From Lachnoanaerobaculum umeaense (GTDB taxonomy: Bacteria > Bacillota > Clostridia > Lachnospirales > Lachnospiraceae): DNA of 64,000 nucleotides. The translations under genes were made by a program, and so were the position numbers. The stretch covers positions 1,550,001 through 1,614,000 of the forward strand of contig NZ_CP032364.1 in NCBI RefSeq assembly GCF_003589745.1, given 5' to 3'. Positions 59,450 through 64,000 of the stretch are shown in pieces. Each line of letters starts with the position of its first letter. The stretch's first letter is position 1. The notes under the pieces were generated by a model. It did no database searches, had not been told where the DNA came from, and saw nothing but the letters and a program-made list of their open reading frames with translations.

Positions 59450-62107
59450 CTATGCTAACTGTGATTTAAATTCTTCTTTTGCTTTCTCAAGAGCGTCTTT
59501 GATACCTGCCGGATTCTTTCCCCCTGCTTGAGCGATATTTGGTCTACCGCCTCCACCTCCACCTACAAGTGTAGCAATAGCTTTGATGATATTTCCGGCA
59601 TGTGCTCCTGCCTTAAGAGCATTGTCACCTGCCATACATAAAAGATTTACCTTACCGTCAACATCTGATGCAAGTACGACCATACCGTCATCCACATCAT
59701 TTCTTAATTTATCTCCAAGATTTCTAAGCTCATTCATCTCAACACCGCTTACCTGCATTGCAATAAACTTGATACCATTTATTGTTTCAATATTTTCAGC
59801 ACTATCTCCAAGTGCCTCACTTGCAAGCTTTGCCTTAAGCTTCTCATTCTCAGATTTGAGAGCTTTCATCTCATCAAGCAAGCTCTCAGTCTTTGTAATA
59901 AGATCAGATTCACCTGTTTTTAATAGCTCAGCTATTCTTTGCATTCTGCTTTCGATTTCCTGATAGAATTCGATAACCCCATCACCTGTAAGAGCTTCTA
60001 TTCTTCTTACACCTGCTGCAATACCATTCTCAGACAGCACCTTAAAAAGCTTGATATCTGATGTATTATGTACATGAGTACCACCGCAAAGTTCCTTTGA
60101 GAAATCTCCCATGCTTACGACTCTTACATCACCCTGATATTTCTCACCAAAGAGTGCCATAGCACCACTCTTTTTAGCCTCTTCCACATTCATCACATCT
60201 GTAACTACCGGAAGAGCTTTATTTACCTCTGTATTTACAAGTGCCTCTACCGCTGCAATCTCTTCTCTTGAAAGACTCTTAAAATGTGTAAAGTCAAATC
60301 TGAGTCTGTCCGCTGCTACATAGCTTCCTGCCTGCTCTACATGGTTTCCAAGCACCTCTCTAAGTGCTTTATGTAAAAGGTGAGTTGCAGAGTGATTAGC
60401 TGCTGTCTTCTTTCTATTATCTGGATCTACAACAGTTTCCACTGTATCTCCAAGCCTGAACATACCCTGACTTACAAATCCTACATGACCTATTTTATCA
60501 CCTGCAAGCTTGATAACATCCACTACATTAAATACTGCATCATCTTTCTTTATTAAACCTATATCTGCATTCTGACCACCCATAGTAGCATAGAATGAAG
60601 TCTTATCAAGAATAATAGTTCCATGATCTCCTTCTGCAATAGCTTCCACTATTTCATCTTCTGTGGTAAGCGCTGTTATATTTCCTGTATCAATAAGGCT
60701 GTCATATCCCTCAAATACTGTAGTAAGCTTAGGGTCAAGCGATTGATATATTGTAACATCAGCTCCCATATAGTTTGTAGCTTTTCTGGCTGCTCTTGCC
60801 TGATTTCTCTGGGCCTCCATAGCCTTATTAAATCCTGCCTCATCTACACTGAAACCTTTTTCCTCTATTATCTCTTTTGTAAGATCAAGAGGGAAACCGT
60901 ATGTATCATAGAGTCTGAAAGCATCCTCACCTGAAATTACCTTTTCACCACTCTTAGCAAGGTTTTCTTCTATCTCTGCGAGGATTGAAAGTCCCTGGTC
61001 TATAGTCTTATCAAATTTATTCTCTTCCTCAGTAAGAACCTTAAGGATCATCTCCTTCTTCTCCTCAAGCTCAGGATAGCCGTCCTTTGAAAGCTCTATT
61101 GCGGTATTTGCAAGAGAAGCTAAAAAAGTATCCTTTATTCCAAGCATCCTTCCATGTCTTGCGGCTCTTCTTAAAAGTCTTCTGAGAACATAACCTCTAC
61201 CCTCATTACTTGGCATAATACCGTCTGAAATCATAAATGTACATGATCTGATATGGTCTGTAATAAGGCGTAGTGATATATCCTTTTTTGCATCCTCTTT
61301 ATATGATGTCTTTGCCAAATCTGCAACCCTGTCAAGCAGATTCTTTATAGTATCAACCTCAAATATGGACTCTACATCCTGAAGTGCTACCGCAAGTCTT
61401 TCAAGTCCCATACCTGTATCTATATTCTTTTGGATAAGCTCTGTGTAATTACCCTTGCCGTCTGAATTGAACTGCGAAAATACATTATTCCATACTTCCA
61501 TATATCTGTCGCAGTCACAACCTACTGTACAGCTTTCCTTACCACAGCCATACTTCTCACCTCTGTCATAGTATACTTCTGAACAAGGTCCACAAGGTCC
61601 CTCTCCATGCTCCCAGAAGTTATCTTCTTTTCCGAACTTAAATATTCTATCAGCCGGAATCCCTATCTCTTTATTCCAAATCTCAAATGCCTCATCATCC
61701 TCTAAATATACTGAAGGATAAAGTCTATTAGCATCAAGACCTGCTACTTCTGTCAAGAACTCCCATGTCCAAGCTATAGCCTCATGCTTAAAATAATCTC
61801 CAAATGAGAAGTTTCCAAGCATCTCAAAGAATGTACCATGTCTTGCTGTCTTTCCTACATTCTCAATATCTCCTGTACGAATACACTTTTGACAAGTACA
61901 TACTCTTCTTCTTGGCGGTATTTCCTGACCTGTAAAGTACGGCTTAAGCGGTGCCATACCTGAATTGATCAATAATAGTGAATTATCATTATGAGGAACC
62001 AAAGAAAAACTCTTCATTACCAAATGTCCCTTGCTCTCAAAAAAGTCAAGGAATTTCTTTCTTATTTGGTTCACCCCTTTTTCACTGTTAATACTTGTAT
62101 TACTCAT
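59450..62107 (-). CDS. alaS: Alanyl-tRNA synthetase
   Basis: This 885-residue enzyme has class II aminoacylation motifs in MAPLKPYFTGQEIPPRRRVCTCQKCIRTGDIENVG near 51-85 and DTGMGLERLAVALQDV near 231-246. The editing domain has N-H-S-A-T-H-L-L-H-K-A-L (zinc H-x-x-x-H) and L-C-G-G-T-H-V (about 668-674). A coiled-coil and DHHA1-type C-terminal domain ends with VGGGGGGRPNIAQAGGKNPAGI. It charges tRNA-Ala and removes mischarged Ser or Gly. No T-box leader is seen. It is followed closely by nagB, probably in one transcript. Confidence 0.98.
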   Translation of the reverse strand: MSNTSINSEKGVNQIRKKFLDFFESKGHLVMKSFSLVPHNDNSLLLINSGMAPLKPYFTGQEIPPRRRVCTCQKCIRTGDIENVGKTARHGTFFEMLGNFSFGDYFKHEAIAWTWEFLTEVAGLDANRLYPSVYLEDDEAFEIWNKEIGIPADRIFKFGKEDNFWEHGEGPCGPCSEVYYDRGEKYGCGKESCTVGCDCDRYMEVWNNVFSQFNSDGKGNYTELIQKNIDTGMGLERLAVALQDVESIFEVDTIKNLLDRVADLAKTSYKEDAKKDISLRLITDHIRSCTFMISDGIMPSNEGRGYVLRRLLRRAARHGRMLGIKDTFLASLANTAIELSKDGYPELEEKKEMILKVLTEEENKFDKTIDQGLSILAEIEENLAKSGEKVISGEDAFRLYDTYGFPLDLTKEIIEEKGFSVDEAGFNKAMEAQRNQARAARKATNYMGADVTIYQSLDPKLTTVFEGYDSLIDTGNITALTTEDEIVEAIAEGDHGTIILDKTSFYATMGGQNADIGLIKKDDAVFNVVDVIKLAGDKIGHVGFVSQGMFRLGDTVETVVDPDNRKKTAANHSATHLLHKALREVLGNHVEQAGSYVAADRLRFDFTHFKSLSREEIAAVEALVNTEVNKALPVVTDVMNVEEAKKSGAMALFGEKYQGDVRVVSMGDFSKELCGGTHVHNTSDIKLFKVLSENGIAAGVRRIEALTGDGVIEFYQEIESRMQRIAELLKTGESDLITKTESLLDEMKALKSENEKLKAKLASEALGDSAENIETINGIKFIAMQVSGVEMNELRNLGDKLRNDVDDGMVVLASDVDGKVNLLCMAGDNALKAGAHAGNIIKAIATLVGGGGGGRPNIAQAGGKNPAGIKDALEKAKEEFKSQLA

Positions 62108-62114
62108 ATATCTA

Positions 62115-62234
62115 TTACTTTCCTTTTCTCATATCTCTTACTTTTTTGCCTAGTTTTATACCCACAAAAGCCAATATTCCAAATACAACAGCCTTAACTA
62201 AACTTCCTATAAATGATGACAACAAAACAGCCAT
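62115..62234 (-). CDS. Small single-span membrane protein (39 residues)
   Basis: ATG 62234 follows GAGGTG at good spacing, and the frame ends at 62115, giving MAVLLSSFIGSLVKAVVFGI and then LAFVGIKLGKKVRDMRKGK. It is one hydrophobic helix (about 3-26) with a basic C-terminal tail, so it should insert with the tail inside. Similar tiny proteins occur in Lachnospiraceae and are sometimes mislabelled; I know of no function. It lies between a good promoter (62292-62320) and alaS, with an 8-nt gap to alaS, so it heads that operon. Confidence 0.72.
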   Translation of the reverse strand: MAVLLSSFIGSLVKAVVFGILAFVGIKLGKKVRDMRKGK

Positions 62235-62291
62235 AATACACCTCACTTATTCTTAGGCAATGCCCTTTATTTTATGGACAAAACTGCTTTT

Positions 62292-62320
62292 ATAATATCA
62301 CAATAATGGCTAAAACTCAA
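62292..62320 (-). promoter_or_regulatory. Promoter of the small-protein/alaS/nagB/nagA transcript
   Basis: TTGAGT (62315-62320) and TATTAT (62292-62297) with a 17-bp spacer, about 58 bp upstream of the 39-residue gene. The leader is too short for a T-box. Confidence 0.65.
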
Positions 62321-62452
62321 TGTACATGTTGATATGGTTAATTTGCTTACTGTAGTCAATATTTTTTAGGTAGTTTCTTCTTTATTGTAAATTTGTATTA
62401 ACTCTATACTATAAAAGCCTTATTTAATATTGCAGTATATGTTGATATTCTG

Positions 62453-62461
62453 TGGTATAAT
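62453..62461 (+). promoter_or_regulatory. Extended -10 promoter of rqcH
   Basis: TGGTATAAT (TGn plus TATAAT at 62456-62461), 50 bp upstream of ATG 62511. No good -35 is seen, as is common with extended -10 promoters. Confidence 0.6.
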
Positions 62462-62510
62462 GTAGTTTAAAAAATTACTATCAATATATGTTTTAGAATA
62501 GGGGTACAAC

Positions 62511-64000
62511 ATGGCTTTTGACGGTATAGTCATATCAAATTTATCATACGAGCTTAATACAAATCTTGTGGGCGGAAGAATATCAAAGATATCAATGCCT
62601 GAAGAAAATGAGCTTATTTTTACAATAAAAAACAATGCAAAGACCTACAGACTTTTAATTTCTGCAAGTGCTTCTCTTCCACTGGTTTATCTTACCGATG
62701 TAAATAAACCTGCTCCAAAGGTTGCTCCTGCTTTTTTGATGTTGCTTAGAAAATATATCGGAACAGCAAAAATAACTGATATATTTCAAATGGGACTTGA
62801 GAGAATACTCTGCTTTAAGCTTGAACATCTAAATGAACTAGGAGATCTGAGTCATAAATGCATGTATGTGGAAATAATGGGTAAGCATTCCAATATAATC
62901 TTTACCGATGAAAATAATAAAATAATCGATTCTATCAAGAGGATCTCCGCAAATATGAGTTCTTTAAGGGAAGTACTTCCGGGAAGGGAATACTTCCTGC
63001 CTGATGAATTAAAGAAAAAAGATTTGTTAAATACTGAACTTGAGGAGTTTATAGAGATTTTAAAATCAAAGGAATATGCTCTGTCAAAGTCCATTTATAT
63101 GAACTTTGCAGGTATCAGTCCGCTTATTGCTGAGGAAATAGTTTTAAGGGCTTCTCTTTCCTCACAAGCTCCTTCCACATCACTAAGTGAACTTGAATAT
63201 ACTCATCTTTTTCATACAATAAAGAATTTACTTGATGATATAAGCTCTCACAACTTCTCACCAAATATAGTATACAGAAAAGAAGAAGCTATTGAGTTTT
63301 CTTCTGTCAAGCTTTATTCATATGAAAGTGATGAATATAAAAATACGTACTATGACTCTATCAGTAAGATGTTATATGATTTCTACTCTTCCAGAGAATC
63401 CTTTGTGCTTAACAGGCAAAAGAGCTCAGATCTACGTCGTATTGTAAATACTGCATTGGAAAGAGCAAGTAAAAAGTATGACCTTCAGGAAAAGCAGCTT
63501 CAAGATGCTGATAAAAAAGATATTTACAGAATATACGGAGACCTTTTAAATACTTACGGATACAGCCTTAAAGGAGGAGAAAGTTCCTTTACAACCGAAA
63601 ATTTCTATGATGAAAATAAAGAGATAACAATTCCATTGGATAAAAACAAGACTGCCAAAGAAAATGCAAAAAAATACTATGATAAGTATGCAAAACTTAG
63701 CAGAACCACAAAGGCACTCAGTGAAGAAATTTTAAATACAAAAAATGATATTGAACATTTGCTCTCTATTCAAACTGCACTTGAGGTTTCAAGTGATGAT
63801 GAGAGTCTTTCACAGATCCGTCAGGAGCTTGTAGATTTCGGTTATATCAAAAAACATTCTTCAGTAAAACAAAAAAAGAGTACCTCTCATCCATATCACT
63901 ATATTTCAACGGACGGTTATGATATATATGTGGGTAAAAATAATTATCAGAATGAGGAGCTTACCTTTAAAGTCGCTACCGGAAATGACTGGTGGTTTCA
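62511..64000 (+). CDS. rqcH: Rqc2 homologue RqcH (NFACT protein; partial, runs off right edge)
   Basis: The frame is open from ATG 62511 to the edge (about 496 residues). The NFACT-N domain starts MAFDGIVISNLSYELNTNLVGGRISKI and includes VEIMGKHSNIIFTDENNKIIDSIKRIS. A helical/coiled-coil middle (about 300-430, with KKYYDKYAKLSRTTKAL) follows, and the NFACT-R domain begins YHYISTDGYDIYVGKNNYQNEEL. RqcH binds stalled 50S subunits carrying peptidyl-tRNA and recruits tRNA-Ala to add alanine tails for degradation. It was formerly called fibronectin-binding protein. AGGGG lies upstream of the start. It is divergent from alaS. Confidence 0.95.
   Translation, partial: MAFDGIVISNLSYELNTNLVGGRISKISMPEENELIFTIKNNAKTYRLLISASASLPLVYLTDVNKPAPKVAPAFLMLLRKYIGTAKITDIFQMGLERILCFKLEHLNELGDLSHKCMYVEIMGKHSNIIFTDENNKIIDSIKRISANMSSLREVLPGREYFLPDELKKKDLLNTELEEFIEILKSKEYALSKSIYMNFAGISPLIAEEIVLRASLSSQAPSTSLSELEYTHLFHTIKNLLDDISSHNFSPNIVYRKEEAIEFSSVKLYSYESDEYKNTYYDSISKMLYDFYSSRESFVLNRQKSSDLRRIVNTALERASKKYDLQEKQLQDADKKDIYRIYGDLLNTYGYSLKGGESSFTTENFYDENKEITIPLDKNKTAKENAKKYYDKYAKLSRTTKALSEEILNTKNDIEHLLSIQTALEVSSDDESLSQIRQELVDFGYIKKHSSVKQKKSTSHPYHYISTDGYDIYVGKNNYQNEELTFKVATGNDWWF

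Noticed and set aside
62235-62510. Possible T-box leader for alaS
   Set aside because: No T-box sequence, specifier stem or terminator/antiterminator pair is visible, and the mapped-by-eye promoter leaves too short a leader.

Overview
The window is AT-rich DNA from a low-GC Gram-positive anaerobe, most likely a Lachnospiraceae-type Clostridia member. The evidence is a CodY regulator, a GerW/YtfJ sporulation protein, an L27 protein with a Prp-cleavable N-terminus next to prp, an EF-P-reductase-like SDR, RqcH, an ECF vitamin-transporter core and uniformly strong GGAGG ribosome binding sites. No genus can be assigned from the sequence alone.

Positions 1-13010 hold a type III CRISPR-Cas locus of the Csx10/Csx19 (III-D-like) kind. 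A minus-strand operon runs off the left edge in the order small accessory protein, compact Cas10 without an HD domain, Csx10, a double-Cas7 RAMP fusion, Csx19, then a further RAMP. Divergent from it, on the plus strand, is a leader with a good promoter and a 15-repeat array (14 spacers) that decays at its far end. An IS1182-type element (9131-11200) separates the array from a CARF-HEPN ribonuclease gene (11251-12813). The promoter of that gene is a near copy of the cas-operon promoter, so the effector looks co-regulated with the interference complex. No cas1, cas2 or cas6 is visible.

Positions 13177-18870 hold an orphan Ig-like fragment, a TPP-riboswitch-controlled thiamine-precursor ABC operon, an IS1202/ISNCY-type insertion with 20-bp target duplications, and a tRNA cluster (Trp-Pro-Glu-Glu-Thr) whose promoter starts at the edge of that insertion. 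Positions 18870-23514 are housekeeping: obgE-yhbY-nadD-yqeK-rsfS, rplU-prp-rpmA with an L21 leader, and ytfJ. An Rrf2 regulator with a large operator dyad and a repeat-rich intergenic region precede an SDR gene, a dus gene, a broken lipoprotein gene and a cell-wall-binding-repeat protein.

Positions 27917-41272 are mainly catabolic: uxuA/uxuB (hexuronate degradation), an ahpC/flavoprotein peroxide-defence pair in which the flavoprotein has a domain order opposite to AhpF, and a five-gene operon joining a TRAP transporter to two GH31 glycosidases, with a near-consensus CodY box upstream of the promoter region. Positions 41353-49802 hold a YcxB-like protein, ecfA1-ecfA2-ecfT-truA, tRNA-Arg, an unknown gene, a secreted transglutaminase-like protein, a TraX-like membrane protein and a MATE exporter.

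Positions 49825-56478 are a 13-gene, same-strand, tightly packed cluster of small unrelated proteins. Several match families typical of polymorphic-toxin immunity (SUKH, YfbM/DUF1877, CbrC, DUF2262, SF0329, DUF3601-like). No toxin is present, and the cluster starts directly behind the codY terminator. The window ends with codY, nagA, nagB, alaS, a 39-residue membrane peptide gene and, on the plus strand, a partial rqcH.
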